A stretch of DNA of 64,000 bases from an uncultured bacterium (GCA_903870275.1 CAIQCK010000101.1:108412-172411); one strand, 5' to 3'. Positions 41,483-50,602 are shown, counted from the first letter of the stretch. Made by a program: numbers and translations. Notes: generated from the letters alone by a model not told the origin.

Positions 41483-44344
41483 ATGCCTGAATCCCCCGAA
41501 CAACTCGCCCGGCAGAAGATTGACGCCCAACTCGTCGCCTGTGGCTGGCTTGTCCAGGAGAAGTCCGCCGTCAATCTCTCCGCAGGCCGCGGTGTTGCGG
41601 TTTGCGAACTCTCGTTCAAGACCGGTGAGCCTGATTACACCCTCTTCGTGGACGGAAAAGCCATCGGCACGGTCGAGGCGAAGCCGGAAGGCTACTCCCT
41701 CGTTGGCGTTGAGGAACAGTCCAACAAATACGTCGCCGGTGTTCCCTCCGGTCTGCCCGCGTGGCGAACGCCACTTCCGTTCAGTTACGAGAGCACCGGC
41801 AAGGAAACTCGCTTCACCAACCGTCTCGATCCCGACCCGCGCAGCCGCAACGTCTTCGCGTTCCATCGCCCGGAGACATTGCGCGCCTGGGTGCAGCAGG
41901 AGAAGCAACTCGCCCAGCGACTCCGCGAGTTTCCTCCACTCGCGGCGGGTTCCCTCTGGCCCGCTCAAATCGAGGCCGTCACCAACTTGGAGCAGTCCTT
42001 CGCCGCCGGTCGTCCACGCGCGCTCATCCAGATGGCAACGGGTTCTGGCAAGACCTACACCGCCGTCAATTTCATCTACCGGCTCGTGAAATACGCCGGA
42101 GCGAAGCGCGTCCTGTTCCTCGTGGATCGAGGCAACCTCGGCCGGCAGACGCTCAAAGAGTTTCAGCAGTTCGTCTCGCCTGTGAACAACTACAAGTTCA
42201 CGGAGGAATACATCGTCCAGCACCTCGCCAGCAACACGCTCGACACATCCGCCCGCGTTGTCATCGGCACCATCCAGCGCGTTTACTCCATGCTCAAGGG
42301 CGAGCAGGAACCCGCGCCCGACCTCGACGACCTGCCCATCGAAGCCGCCGAATCGCTGTTCAAACAACCCGTCCCCGTCGAATATAATCCCGCGTTCCCC
42401 ATCGAGGAGTTCGACTTCATTATCACGGACGAGTGCCATCGCTCCATTTACAATCTCTGGCGGCAGGTGCTCGAATACTTTGACGCCTCGATCATCGGCC
42501 TCACGGCTACGCCTTCCAAACAGACCTTCGGCTTCTTCCAGCAAAACCTCGTCATGGAATACAACCATGAGAAAGCCGTAGCCGACGGCGTGAACGTCGG
42601 CTGCGACATCTACCGCATCAATACGGCGATTACGCAGAGTGGCTCAAAGGTGGACGCCGGGTTCTACGTGGACAAACGCGACCGCCAGACGCGCAAGGTG
42701 CGTTGGGAACAACTCGACGAAGTCCTCGCCTACGACGCCTCCGACCTCGACCGCGAAGTTGTCGCACCGGACCAGATTCGCACCGTCCTCACCACGTTCC
42801 GCGACAAGCTCTTCACGGAGATTTTCCCCGGCCGCGCCGACGCGCCCAAGACCCTCATCTTCGCCAAAGACGACACCCACGCCGACGACATCGTTCGCAT
42901 CTGCCGCGAAGTGTTCGGCAAAGGCAACGACTTCTGCCAGAAGATTACCTACCGCACCGGCTTCACCCGCGTGGAGGAAGTCGTCACCGATAAGCAAGGT
43001 AACGTCCTGAAAGATGCGAAGGGCGAACCCGTTAAAAAGGTTGCCTGGGTAAAAACATCCAGCCTGTCGCCCGATGAAATCTTGAGCGCCTTCCGCAACA
43101 GCTACTTCCCGCGCATCGCCGTCACCGTGGACATGATCGCCACCGGCACGGACATCAAGCCGCTGGAGATCGTCTTCTTCATGCGCTCCGTGGCATCGAA
43201 GAACTTCTTCGAGCAGATGAAAGGCCGCGGCGTGCGCGTCGTGTCCGACACCGAGATGGAACAGGTCAACCCCGGCATCAAACGCAAGACCCGCTACGTG
43301 ATCGTGGATGCTGTCGGCGTTTGCGAGCGAGTGCACACTGAATCCCGCCCGTTGGAAAAGAAACCCACCGTCAGCTTTGAGAAACTCCTCGATGTCGCCG
43401 CGCTTGGTACTACCGAGGTGGCCGCCATCGAATCGCTTGCCGGCCGTCTCATCCGTCTTGAACGCCGCTTCGACGCTGAGATCGAGGCCGAGGTCGTGAA
43501 GACCGCCAAAGGCCAGACCCTCTCGCAGATCGCGAAGGGCCTGCTCGAAGCCATTGACCCGGATGTCATCGAGGCCAAAGCAAAGGAAGGCAAACCTGCC
43601 TACCACCAGCCTTCGGAATCCGAACTCAGCACTCTCCGCGACTCTGCGGTGAAATCCGCTCTCGCTCCGCTTGCGGCCAACCCCGATCTCCGCAACCTGC
43701 TCAAGAAAATCCAGAAAGCCGCCGAGCAGACCATTGACGTCATCTCACAGGACACGCTTCTCTACGCCGGCCCGGCACAGAAGAGCGCGCAGACCAGTGC
43801 CCAGCTCGCCACCTCGTTCCGCGATTACATCGAGCAGCACAAGGCCGAGATCACCGCACTGCAAATCCTCTACAGCCGCCCCTACCGGCAGCGCCTCACC
43901 GAGCCGATGCTCAAGGAACTGGAGAAGAAGCTCCGCGAGAACCACGCCGCGTGGACCGAGGACCGCCTCTGGGACGCCTTCAGCGCCGCCCGGCCCGGCA
44001 AGGTCAAGGGTCGCTCGCAGGCCGGACGCTTCGCCGACCTCGTCGCCCTCGTCCGCTTCGCGCTGGAACAGCAGCCCGTGCTCCAGCCCTTCGCCGAATC
44101 CGTCCGCGAGCGCTTCAACGAATGGCTCATGGACAAGGCCAAAGCCGGAACAATCTTCACGCCTGAACAACGCGCCTGGCTCAATCTCATTTGCGAACAC
44201 ATCGCCACCAGCCTCAGCATTGAGCCGGACGATTTCGACGCCGTGCCGTTCAACCAACACGGCGGACTTGGAAAAGCCTACCAACTCTTCGGCGAGCGAC
44301 TGCCCAAACTGCTCGATGAACTGAATGAGGTGCTTGCGGCATGA
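41483..44344 (+). CDS. hsdR: Type I restriction endonuclease, R (HsdR) subunit
   Basis: 953 aa. N-terminal nuclease domain with EPDYTLFVDGKAIGTVEAKP (PD-ExK-type D...ExK), then a SF2 translocase: QMATGSGKTYTAVN (Walker A), FIITDECHRSIYN (DECH box), ATGTDIKPLEIVFFMRSV and MKGRGVRV (motifs V and VI). The C-terminal third is the long helical region of HsdR. It translocates DNA and cleaves when its site is unmodified. The last four bases overlap the hsdS start (ATGA). All catalytic motifs are intact, so the subunit is probably functional. The gene opens an operon of coupled genes ending with hsdM. Confidence 0.95.
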   Translation: MPESPEQLARQKIDAQLVACGWLVQEKSAVNLSAGRGVAVCELSFKTGEPDYTLFVDGKAIGTVEAKPEGYSLVGVEEQSNKYVAGVPSGLPAWRTPLPFSYESTGKETRFTNRLDPDPRSRNVFAFHRPETLRAWVQQEKQLAQRLREFPPLAAGSLWPAQIEAVTNLEQSFAAGRPRALIQMATGSGKTYTAVNFIYRLVKYAGAKRVLFLVDRGNLGRQTLKEFQQFVSPVNNYKFTEEYIVQHLASNTLDTSARVVIGTIQRVYSMLKGEQEPAPDLDDLPIEAAESLFKQPVPVEYNPAFPIEEFDFIITDECHRSIYNLWRQVLEYFDASIIGLTATPSKQTFGFFQQNLVMEYNHEKAVADGVNVGCDIYRINTAITQSGSKVDAGFYVDKRDRQTRKVRWEQLDEVLAYDASDLDREVVAPDQIRTVLTTFRDKLFTEIFPGRADAPKTLIFAKDDTHADDIVRICREVFGKGNDFCQKITYRTGFTRVEEVVTDKQGNVLKDAKGEPVKKVAWVKTSSLSPDEILSAFRNSYFPRIAVTVDMIATGTDIKPLEIVFFMRSVASKNFFEQMKGRGVRVVSDTEMEQVNPGIKRKTRYVIVDAVGVCERVHTESRPLEKKPTVSFEKLLDVAALGTTEVAAIESLAGRLIRLERRFDAEIEAEVVKTAKGQTLSQIAKGLLEAIDPDVIEAKAKEGKPAYHQPSESELSTLRDSAVKSALAPLAANPDLRNLLKKIQKAAEQTIDVISQDTLLYAGPAQKSAQTSAQLATSFRDYIEQHKAEITALQILYSRPYRQRLTEPMLKELEKKLRENHAAWTEDRLWDAFSAARPGKVKGRSQAGRFADLVALVRFALEQQPVLQPFAESVRERFNEWLMDKAKAGTIFTPEQRAWLNLICEHIATSLSIEPDDFDAVPFNQHGGLGKAYQLFGERLPKLLDELNEVLAA

Positions 44345-45591
44345 GTGAACTTGGTAAATACCGACTGCCAAAAGGATGGGCTTGGGCGACCATTCCCGAC
44401 CTATGCGGCAAAACCGGCGTCTTCGTTGACGGCGATTGGGTGGAGAGCAAAGACCAAGACCCGAATGGCGATGTGCGGCTGATTCAGTTGGCTGACGTTG
44501 GCGATGGCGTTTACCGCAACAAGTCCGACCGATTCATGACCAAGGCAAAGGCCGATGAGTTGGGCTGCACGTTCCTCAAGGACGGCGATGTGCTCATCGC
44601 TCGGATGCCCGACCCACTTGGCCGTGCCTGCATCTTTCCTGGCGATCCGAAGACCTCCGTTACCGTGGTGGATGTCGCGATTGCACGTTCTGGCAACGGC
44701 GAGTTCGACCACCGCTGGCTCGCTTGTTTCGTGAACGCTCATCCGTTCCGCTCCGCAATCTCTGCTTTGCAGGCTGGTTCAACGCGGAAACGGATTTCGC
44801 GCGGAAATCTCGCAACGATCTTATTGCCTGTCCCACCCTTTCACGAACAGCGGCGGATTGTGGCGGAGATTGAGAAGCAATTCACGCGGCTGGAGGCGGG
44901 GGTAGCGGCGTTGCGGCGGGTGCAGGCCAACCTCAAACGCTACCGTGCCGCCGTCCTCAAAGCCGCTTGCGAAGGCCGCATTGTCGCCTCCGATTTGAGT
45001 GCATGGAAGCATCTCAAGGTTTCGGAAATTGGTGAGGCAATCACAGGAAATACTCCGCCGACCAGTGACAAAGAGAACCTCGGCGACAAACTGCCCTTCT
45101 TCAAACCAACTGACCTTGACGCTGGCTACAATGTCCGCGAAGCGCGACAATACTTGAGCGCCAAGGGCGCGAAGCACGCGCGGGTGTTACCGGCAGGTGC
45201 TGTTCTCGTAACGTGCATCGGCGCGACCATTGGCAAGACTGGATTCGCGAGAGTGGACTGCGCGACGAATCAGCAGATCAACGCGCTTGTCGTGAATCCC
45301 AAGGTCGCAATCCCAGGGTGGGTGTTTTGGTTGTTCAGTAGTCCACTCGGGCAACAGCAAATCAAAAGCAACGCGTCAGCAACGACGCTGCCAATTCTGA
45401 ACAAATCGAAATTTGAAGCACTCGAATTTCCCGTTCCACCGCTTGCCGAGCAAACGCGGATCGTGGCGGAAGTGGAGCGGCGATTGAGCGTGGTAGAGGA
45501 GATGGAAGCGGTGGTGAATGCCAACCTCCAGCGCGCCACACGGCTGCGGCAGGCGGTCTTGCAGAAGGCTTTCAGCGGAAATCTGACTTAG
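44341..45591 (+). CDS. hsdS: Type I restriction-modification specificity (HsdS) subunit
   Basis: 416 aa. Two target-recognition domains separated by a long helix: TRD1 about 1-165 (GDVRLIQLADVGDGVY ... ISRGNLATILLPVPP), helical spacer FHEQRRIVAEIEKQFTRLEAG about 165-205, TRD2 about 215-365 (KLPFFKPTDLDAGYN ... LPILNKSKFEALEFPVPP), and the second conserved helix LAEQTRIVAEVERRLSVVEEM. Full length for the family. The last 126 nt (45466-45591) are repeated downstream at 46543-46668 and the last 72 nt again at 46905-46976. Translationally coupled to hsdR. Confidence 0.94.
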   Translation: MSELGKYRLPKGWAWATIPDLCGKTGVFVDGDWVESKDQDPNGDVRLIQLADVGDGVYRNKSDRFMTKAKADELGCTFLKDGDVLIARMPDPLGRACIFPGDPKTSVTVVDVAIARSGNGEFDHRWLACFVNAHPFRSAISALQAGSTRKRISRGNLATILLPVPPFHEQRRIVAEIEKQFTRLEAGVAALRRVQANLKRYRAAVLKAACEGRIVASDLSAWKHLKVSEIGEAITGNTPPTSDKENLGDKLPFFKPTDLDAGYNVREARQYLSAKGAKHARVLPAGAVLVTCIGATIGKTGFARVDCATNQQINALVVNPKVAIPGWVFWLFSSPLGQQQIKSNASATTLPILNKSKFEALEFPVPPLAEQTRIVAEVERRLSVVEEMEAVVNANLQRATRLRQAVLQKAFSGNLT

Positions 45592-45601
45592 AACTGAATC
45601 T

Positions 45602-46465
45602 ATGGCATCCCCAGCACCAAAATATTACAGCGAGCGAACAGCGAAGAATTGGAGCGAGCTGAAAAACTTGCTCCTCCCACTCGAAAGCAATTGGGGGTTC
45701 AGAGGGCAGGGCGATTCCAGTTGGAATCTTGAGACGAGTCTGGAACGGGCTTGGCGTGGTCAAGAAAGGGACATCGCCGAAAAAGTCGCCTTCGCGGAGT
45801 ATCGGAGAAAAGCCTCTGGCCTGAGAGGCAGCCGACTCACACCAACAAATTCTGTTTCGCTCTTGGCAGAAATGCAGCATTTCGGAGCACCGACACGCCT
45901 TCAAGATTGGACGAAGTCATTCTACGTTGCCGCGTATTTTGCGTTTGAGACTCAGCGCGACGCTAAAGAAGTTGCCGTCTGGGCCATTGAGCTAGCGTGG
46001 TTGAAAGGCACTGCGCTCAGGAAGATGCAAAAAGCAGACAAGACTTGCCGCAAACTGACGATTCGAGATGATCTCGGCACGCCGCACATTGTGGATCACC
46101 TGATTTTGAATAATCGGGCCTCTTTTGTTCTTCCGTTAACTGCGTTTGATATGAACGAGCGACTAGGCATTCAGCAGGGCTTGTTTCTTTGCCCCGGTGA
46201 TGTGACTAAAACGTTCACTGCAAATCTTCTCGAAACCGACAAGGCCGAGCTGGCGAAGAAATGCTTGAAGTTCAGGTTGAGCATGAAATGTCGTGCTGAA
46301 GTGTTGGCTGATTTGCGAAAGATGAACATCTCGGCCGCAACTCTTTTCCCTGGCCTTGATGGGTTTGCGAGGAGTTTGAACGCGGAGTTGTTTCTCCTAA
46401 GCCAGAATCACCCCATGCTTAACAAGGTTAGAGGTGGAGTCAAAGGGGCTTTGATTTACCTATGA
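45602..46465 (+). CDS. FRG-domain protein inside the restriction operon
   Basis: 287 aa. Family motifs: NWGFRGQGDSSWNLETSLER near residue 30, the following acidic/aromatic region, MQHFGAPTRLQDWTKSFYVA near 95, and SAATLFPGLDGFARSL near the C-terminus. FRG (Phe-Arg-Gly) proteins are found in defence islands and in phages; activity is unknown for most. The gene is more AT-rich than hsdS and hsdM, starts 10 nt after hsdS and overlaps the next mini-gene by ATGA. It was probably inserted in the operon later and could be an accessory effector or a regulator of the restriction system. Confidence 0.85.
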   Translation: MASPAPKYYSERTAKNWSELKNLLLPLESNWGFRGQGDSSWNLETSLERAWRGQERDIAEKVAFAEYRRKASGLRGSRLTPTNSVSLLAEMQHFGAPTRLQDWTKSFYVAAYFAFETQRDAKEVAVWAIELAWLKGTALRKMQKADKTCRKLTIRDDLGTPHIVDHLILNNRASFVLPLTAFDMNERLGIQQGLFLCPGDVTKTFTANLLETDKAELAKKCLKFRLSMKCRAEVLADLRKMNISAATLFPGLDGFARSLNAELFLLSQNHPMLNKVRGGVKGALIYL

Positions 46466-46668
46466 GCACCCCGATAGTCCTCGTCCAAAACTTGTGGAAC
46501 TACTGCAACATCCTGCGGGATGACAGCCTGCCGGTTGGCGTTGCGGAAGTGGAGCGGCGGTTGAGCGTGGTGGAGGAGTTGGAAGCGGTGGTGGCCGCCA
46601 ACCTCCAGCACGCCACGCGGCTGCGGCAGGCGGTTTTGCAGAAGGCGTTTGCGGGAGAACTTGTATGA
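46462..46668 (+). CDS. Chimeric mini-gene: HsdM N-terminus joined to HsdS C-terminus
   Basis: 68 aa. The first 20 residues (LVQNLWNYCNILRDDSLP) match the start of HsdM encoded at 48006; 30 bases (46495-46524) are identical to 48039-48068. From VAEVERRLSVVEELEAVV onwards it matches the C-terminal helix of HsdS, and its last 126 nt align end to end with those of hsdS. Start and stop both keep ATGA overlaps with the neighbours. It is best explained as the scar of a deletion between an hsdM and an hsdS gene, but a short expressed coiled-coil peptide is possible. Confidence 0.7.
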   Translation: MSTPIVLVQNLWNYCNILRDDSLPVGVAEVERRLSVVEELEAVVAANLQHATRLRQAVLQKAFAGELV

Positions 46669-46672
46669 GCGA
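46654..46672 (+). promoter_or_regulatory. 19-bp hsdS-tail junction with embedded ribosome-binding site, copy 1
   Basis: GGAGAACTTGTATGAGCGA: the final codons of the HsdS tail supply GGAG 7 nt before an ATG that overlaps the stop. An identical 19-mer is at 46962-46980. Confidence 0.75.
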
Positions 46673-46976
46673 CCAGAACCAATTCCTTCTCTACACCGCG
46701 CCGGACGGGGCGGTGAAGGTGGACGTGTTTTTCAAGGACGAGACGGCCTGGCTGACGCAGAAGGCGCTGGCGGCGTTGTTCGGGGTCCATGTGCCGGCCA
46801 TCAACAAGCACCTGAAGAACATCTTCGATTCCGGCGAATTGCTGGAAGATTCAGTTGTTTCCATTTTGGAAACAACTGCCGCCGACGGGAAACACTACCA
46901 GAATGCCAGCCTCCAGCGCGCCACCCGGCTGCGGCCGGCGATTTTGCAGAAAGCGGTCACCGGAGAACTTGTATGA
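46665..46976 (+). CDS. Chimeric mini-gene: RhuM N-terminus joined to HsdS C-terminus
   Basis: 103 aa. Residues about 1-78 resemble the N-terminal DNA-binding-like part of RhuM (VFFKDETAWLTQKALAALFG, INKHLKNIFDSGEL, ETTAADGKHYQNA); the rest (SLQRATRLRPAILQKAVTG) is the HsdS tail, encoded by a 72-nt copy at 46905-46976. Start overlaps the preceding stop and stop overlaps the rhuM start, each as ATGA. The RhuM part is a diverged paralogue of the complete protein that follows, not a simple duplicate. Probably a recombination scar; expression cannot be excluded. Confidence 0.7.
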   Translation: MSDQNQFLLYTAPDGAVKVDVFFKDETAWLTQKALAALFGVHVPAINKHLKNIFDSGELLEDSVVSILETTAADGKHYQNASLQRATRLRPAILQKAVTGELV

Positions 46977-46980
46977 GCGA
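46962..46980 (+). promoter_or_regulatory. 19-bp hsdS-tail junction with embedded ribosome-binding site, copy 2
   Basis: Identical to the junction at 46654-46672 and placed in the same way between a chimeric mini-gene and the following start codon. Confidence 0.75.
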
Positions 46981-48013
46981 TCTGATTCCCAACTCTCCCG
47001 CACCCGGCGGCGACATCCTCCTCTTCCAGACGGATGACGGTCGCACCCGGCTGGAGGTGCGGCTGATGGACGAAACGGTCTGGCTGACCCAAAAACTGAT
47101 GGCGGAATTGTTCCAGAAGGATGTCCGGACCATCAATGAGCACATCCAAAACATTTTCAAGGAAGGCGAACTGGCCGAGGCCTCAGTTATCCGGAAATTC
47201 CGGATAACTGCCGCCGACGGCAAGAGCTACGAGACGGCACACTACAACTTGGACGCGATCATCTCAGTCGGCTACCGGGTGAAGTCGCATCGCGGCACGC
47301 AATTCCGCATCTGGGCCACGCAGCGGCTGCGCGAATACATCGTGAAGGGCTTCGCGATGGATGATGAGCGGTTGAAGCGGCGCGGCGGGGGAAATTACTT
47401 CGAGGAATTGCTGGCGCGCATCCGGGATATTCGGTCATCGGAGAACGTCTTCTGGCGCAAGGTGTTGGAGATTTACGCGACGAGCATTGATTACGACCCG
47501 AGCACCGAGGCATCGCAGCAGTTCTTCGCCACGGTGCAGAACAAGATGCACTGGGCGGCGCACGGCCAGACGGCGGCGGAGGTGGTTCATGCGCGGGCGG
47601 ACGCCGCCAAGTCACAGATGGGAATGACGAACTGGGTGGGCACGAAACCGAGCAAAGCGGAGGCGGTCATTGCCAAGAATTACCTGTCGCCGGAAGAACT
47701 CAATGCGCTGAACCGCATCGTGACCGTGTATCTGGAACTGGCGGAGGTCCAGGCGCTCAACCGGAAGCCCATGTATATGCAGGACTGGATTGCGAAGCTG
47801 GATGATTTCCTGCGCCTGAGCGGGCGGGACATTCTCAAGCACGCCGGGAAGATTTCCCATGAGCAGGCGGCGCGGAAGGCGGAACTGGAGTTCGAGAAGT
47901 TCCACCGCGCGCAACTCGCCGAGCCATCGCAGGTGGAAAAGGATTTTGAGGCAGCGGTGAAGGAGTTGAAGAAGCTGCCCACGCCCAGCCGGAAAAAAAG
48001 AAAACATGAGTAA
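46973..48013 (+). CDS. rhuM: RhuM-family protein, restriction-operon accessory
   Basis: 346 aa from the ATG at 46973, coupled to the preceding mini-gene. The N-terminal half carries the RhuM pattern: RLMDETVWLTQKLMAELFQK, DVRTINEHIQNIFKEGEL, FRITAADGKSYETAHYNLD, then ISVGYRVKSHRGTQFRIWA and LREYIVKGFAMDDERLK. The C-terminal half includes NYLSPEELNALNRIVTVYLE and a basic tail (RKKRKHE). RhuM proteins are often found between hsd genes; the biochemical role is unknown. The start of hsdM overlaps its last 8 bases in another frame, so translation is coupled. Confidence 0.88.
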   Translation: MSDLIPNSPAPGGDILLFQTDDGRTRLEVRLMDETVWLTQKLMAELFQKDVRTINEHIQNIFKEGELAEASVIRKFRITAADGKSYETAHYNLDAIISVGYRVKSHRGTQFRIWATQRLREYIVKGFAMDDERLKRRGGGNYFEELLARIRDIRSSENVFWRKVLEIYATSIDYDPSTEASQQFFATVQNKMHWAAHGQTAAEVVHARADAAKSQMGMTNWVGTKPSKAEAVIAKNYLSPEELNALNRIVTVYLELAEVQALNRKPMYMQDWIAKLDDFLRLSGRDILKHAGKISHEQAARKAELEFEKFHRAQLAEPSQVEKDFEAAVKELKKLPTPSRKKRKHE

Positions 48014-49466
48014 TCCCACCGCACTCGTTCAAAAACTCTGGAACTACTGCAACATCCTGCGGGATGACGGACTGTCCTACGGCGATTACGTCGAGCAGTT
48101 GACGTTTTTGCTGTTCCTCAAGATGGCCGATGAACAGAGCCGGCCGCCGTTCAACAAGCCGGCGGCAGTGCCGAAAGGCTCCGACTGGGCGAGTCTGCTC
48201 GCCAAGGACGGCGATGAACTGGAGACGCATTACCGGCATGTGCTCGAAACGCTCGGCAAACGGCCCGGCATGTTGGGCGTCATTTTCCGCAAGGCGCAGA
48301 ACAAAATCCAGGACCCGGCCAAGTTGCGGCGGCTGATCGTGGACCTGATTGACAAGGAGCAGTGGTCAAGCCTCTCCGCGGACGTGAAGGGCGATGCCTA
48401 CGAGGGTCTGCTGCAAAAGAACGCCGAGGACGTGAAAGGCGGCGCGGGCCAATACTTCACGCCGCGCTCGCTCATCGCCGCCATTGTGGAGGTGGTGCAG
48501 CCTGCGCCCAACATGACCATCTGCGATCCGGCGTGCGGCACGGGTGGTTTCCTGCTCGCCGCGCACGATTTCATTGCGCGGACTCCCGGTTTGGACAAGG
48601 CGCAGAAGAAGCGGCTCAAGAGCGGCACGCTGTTCGGCGTGGAACTGGTGGACAGCGTCGCCCGGCTCTGTTGCATGAACCTCGTCCTGCACGGCATCGG
48701 CGGCGATGACACGGAAGCCGTGCCGGTGCTGGTGAAGGACGCGCTCGGCGGCAAGCACGGCGAATACGAGATGGTCCTGACCAACCCGCCGTTCGGCAAG
48801 AAGAGCAGCGTCACCATCGTCAATGAGGCTGGCGAGCAGGAGAAGGAAAGCCTCATCATCAACCGTGACGACTTCTGGGCGACCACGAGCAACAAGCAGC
48901 TCAACTTCCTCCAGCACGTCTTCACCATCCTGAAACAGCACGGCCGGGCCGCGATTGTGGTGCCCGACAACGTGCTGTTTGAAGGCGGTGCCGGCGAGAC
49001 CGTCCGGCGCGAACTGCTCAAGCAGGCGGACGTTCACACACTGTTGCGTCTGCCCACCGGCATCTTCTACGCGCAGGGCGTAAAGGCGAACGTCCTGTTC
49101 TTCGACCGCAAACCCGCGCAGGAAAAGCCGTGGACGCAGAAGCTCTGGATTTACGACCTGCGAACGAACCTGCATTTCACCCTCAAGGAAAACACCCTCA
49201 AGCGCAGCGACCTCGACGACTTTGTGGCCTGCTACAACCCGAAGAACCGGCATGAGCGGAAGGAGAGCGAGCGGTTCAAGGCGTTTACCTACGAGGAACT
49301 GACAAAACGCGACAAGGTGAACCTCGACATCTTCTGGCTGAAAGATGACGCGCTGGAAGAGAGCGCGAACCTGCCCGCGCCGGAGATCATTGCTCAAGAA
49401 ATCACGGATGACTTGGAAGCGGCTTTGGAACAGTTCGGAACGATTGCGGAGGATTTGAAGAAGTGA
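48006..49466 (+). CDS. hsdM: Type I restriction-modification DNA methyltransferase (HsdM) subunit
   Basis: 486 aa. N-terminal helical domain (LWNYCNILRDDGLSYGDYVE) and methyltransferase core: GQYFTPRSLIAAIVE, CDPACGTGGFLLAAHDF (SAM-binding motif I) and MVLTNPPFGKKS (catalytic NPPF motif IV), then the conserved ERF-like KESERFKAFTYEEL near the end. It methylates adenine in the HsdS target. Its position last, after hsdR and hsdS and several accessory genes, is unusual; many operons have hsdM before hsdS. The first 60 nt have a partial copy in the mini-gene at 46462. Complete and probably active. Confidence 0.95.
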   Translation: MSNPTALVQKLWNYCNILRDDGLSYGDYVEQLTFLLFLKMADEQSRPPFNKPAAVPKGSDWASLLAKDGDELETHYRHVLETLGKRPGMLGVIFRKAQNKIQDPAKLRRLIVDLIDKEQWSSLSADVKGDAYEGLLQKNAEDVKGGAGQYFTPRSLIAAIVEVVQPAPNMTICDPACGTGGFLLAAHDFIARTPGLDKAQKKRLKSGTLFGVELVDSVARLCCMNLVLHGIGGDDTEAVPVLVKDALGGKHGEYEMVLTNPPFGKKSSVTIVNEAGEQEKESLIINRDDFWATTSNKQLNFLQHVFTILKQHGRAAIVVPDNVLFEGGAGETVRRELLKQADVHTLLRLPTGIFYAQGVKANVLFFDRKPAQEKPWTQKLWIYDLRTNLHFTLKENTLKRSDLDDFVACYNPKNRHERKESERFKAFTYEELTKRDKVNLDIFWLKDDALEESANLPAPEIIAQEITDDLEAALEQFGTIAEDLKK

Positions 49467-49540
49467 TGTGGGCGAACGTAGAACAATGAAGAGTGAAGCG
49501 TGTCAACAGAGGCTCCAACACCCCTAGCAACTTCCAAGCC

Positions 49541-50584
49541 ATGAGGAAAGACACTGAAGAAGCACTCGTAATCGCAGCAGCGAAGGCAAGGCGCAGACTT
49601 CGGGAATTGACTGAGAAGTCCATGGTAGAGGTTGCAAGGACTGCGTCCAACTTCGCCGCGCACGGAGGATCGCTCTCAGTGAAAAGCCGTGTCTTCATTG
49701 GTCAGGTCGCTTTGACGATAGCGAAAGAACTCGTGGAGAGCCTCACAGTGATCTATGTGGAAACTGTTGGCAATGATCTGCCGAAGGATCTTGCAGTGGC
49801 AGCCATCACAAAGGCGGTTGATGGCTTTTACTCCGGGTTCAAGTCTCGACAACAATCCTGTTTTACGGGACTCATGGGACGAGCGGAGATGGTTCTCGCA
49901 AGGATGGATCGACAAATTGCTGGCTTGAAAGCGGGCATTCCGGAAGGGTTAGCCATCGCGTTGTTCGACGCAAGAAAACGGGTTGGGACAAGCGGAAGTC
50001 CTTCGCCGGACAAGGAAACATCAAGCGAGAAGGATGTTGGAGAGTCCCCTCGTTGCTTGTTCCAAAAGTCTGGCAGTCATTGGGACGTAAGGTATGCCGG
50101 TGGCCAAGTTTTCAACATGGAAAATACGCTGGGGGCAAAATACCTCGATTACCTGCTTCACCATCCGAATGAACCCATCTCGGCGTATGAGTTGGAAATC
50201 GCCATTCAATCCGAGAAGGCCGAGGCGAGGACGAAGAACTCGATTCAGGACGATCTGGATGCCAAGGCGAAACGCGAGTATTCCTGTGAACTCAACGAAC
50301 TGCTGAGTGAACGGGAGAAGGCCGAGGAGAGTCCCGATGAGTCCAAAATTGCGCGCCTTGACCAGGAGATTGAGTTCCTCAAAACCGCACTCGGGAAGAA
50401 GGGCCAAGCCTCAGATTCCGGAGAACGAGCGCGCGGGAATGTCAGCAAGGCGATTGCCGCGGTGCGACAGAAGTTGTCCAATGGAGACCGGTCCGAAAAG
50501 GCGTTTGGCCAGCACATTCAGCAACTCGTGAGCACTGGCTACGAGTGCATTTACAACCAACCACAGGGGCGAATCTGGAAATAG
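49541..50584 (+). CDS. Protein of unknown function downstream of hsdM
   Basis: 347 aa from the ATG at 49541; a GTG at 49493 would add 16 residues. The N-terminal part (about 1-145) is helical with Lys/Ala-rich segments; residues about 170-220 read like a small winged-helix or scaffold domain (SGSHWDVRYAGGQVFNMENT, GAKYLDYLLHHPNEPISAYE); residues about 245-310 are a charged coiled coil (LNELLSEREKAEESPDESK, LDQEIEFLKTALGKK). No catalytic motif or export signal is seen. Base composition is less GC-rich than hsdM. It ends before a terminator at 50640. Possibly a defence or regulatory accessory gene. Confidence 0.65.
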   Translation: MRKDTEEALVIAAAKARRRLRELTEKSMVEVARTASNFAAHGGSLSVKSRVFIGQVALTIAKELVESLTVIYVETVGNDLPKDLAVAAITKAVDGFYSGFKSRQQSCFTGLMGRAEMVLARMDRQIAGLKAGIPEGLAIALFDARKRVGTSGSPSPDKETSSEKDVGESPRCLFQKSGSHWDVRYAGGQVFNMENTLGAKYLDYLLHHPNEPISAYELEIAIQSEKAEARTKNSIQDDLDAKAKREYSCELNELLSEREKAEESPDESKIARLDQEIEFLKTALGKKGQASDSGERARGNVSKAIAAVRQKLSNGDRSEKAFGQHIQQLVSTGYECIYNQPQGRIWK

Positions 50585-50602
50585 GTTTCTGAGCATAGCA
50601 TT

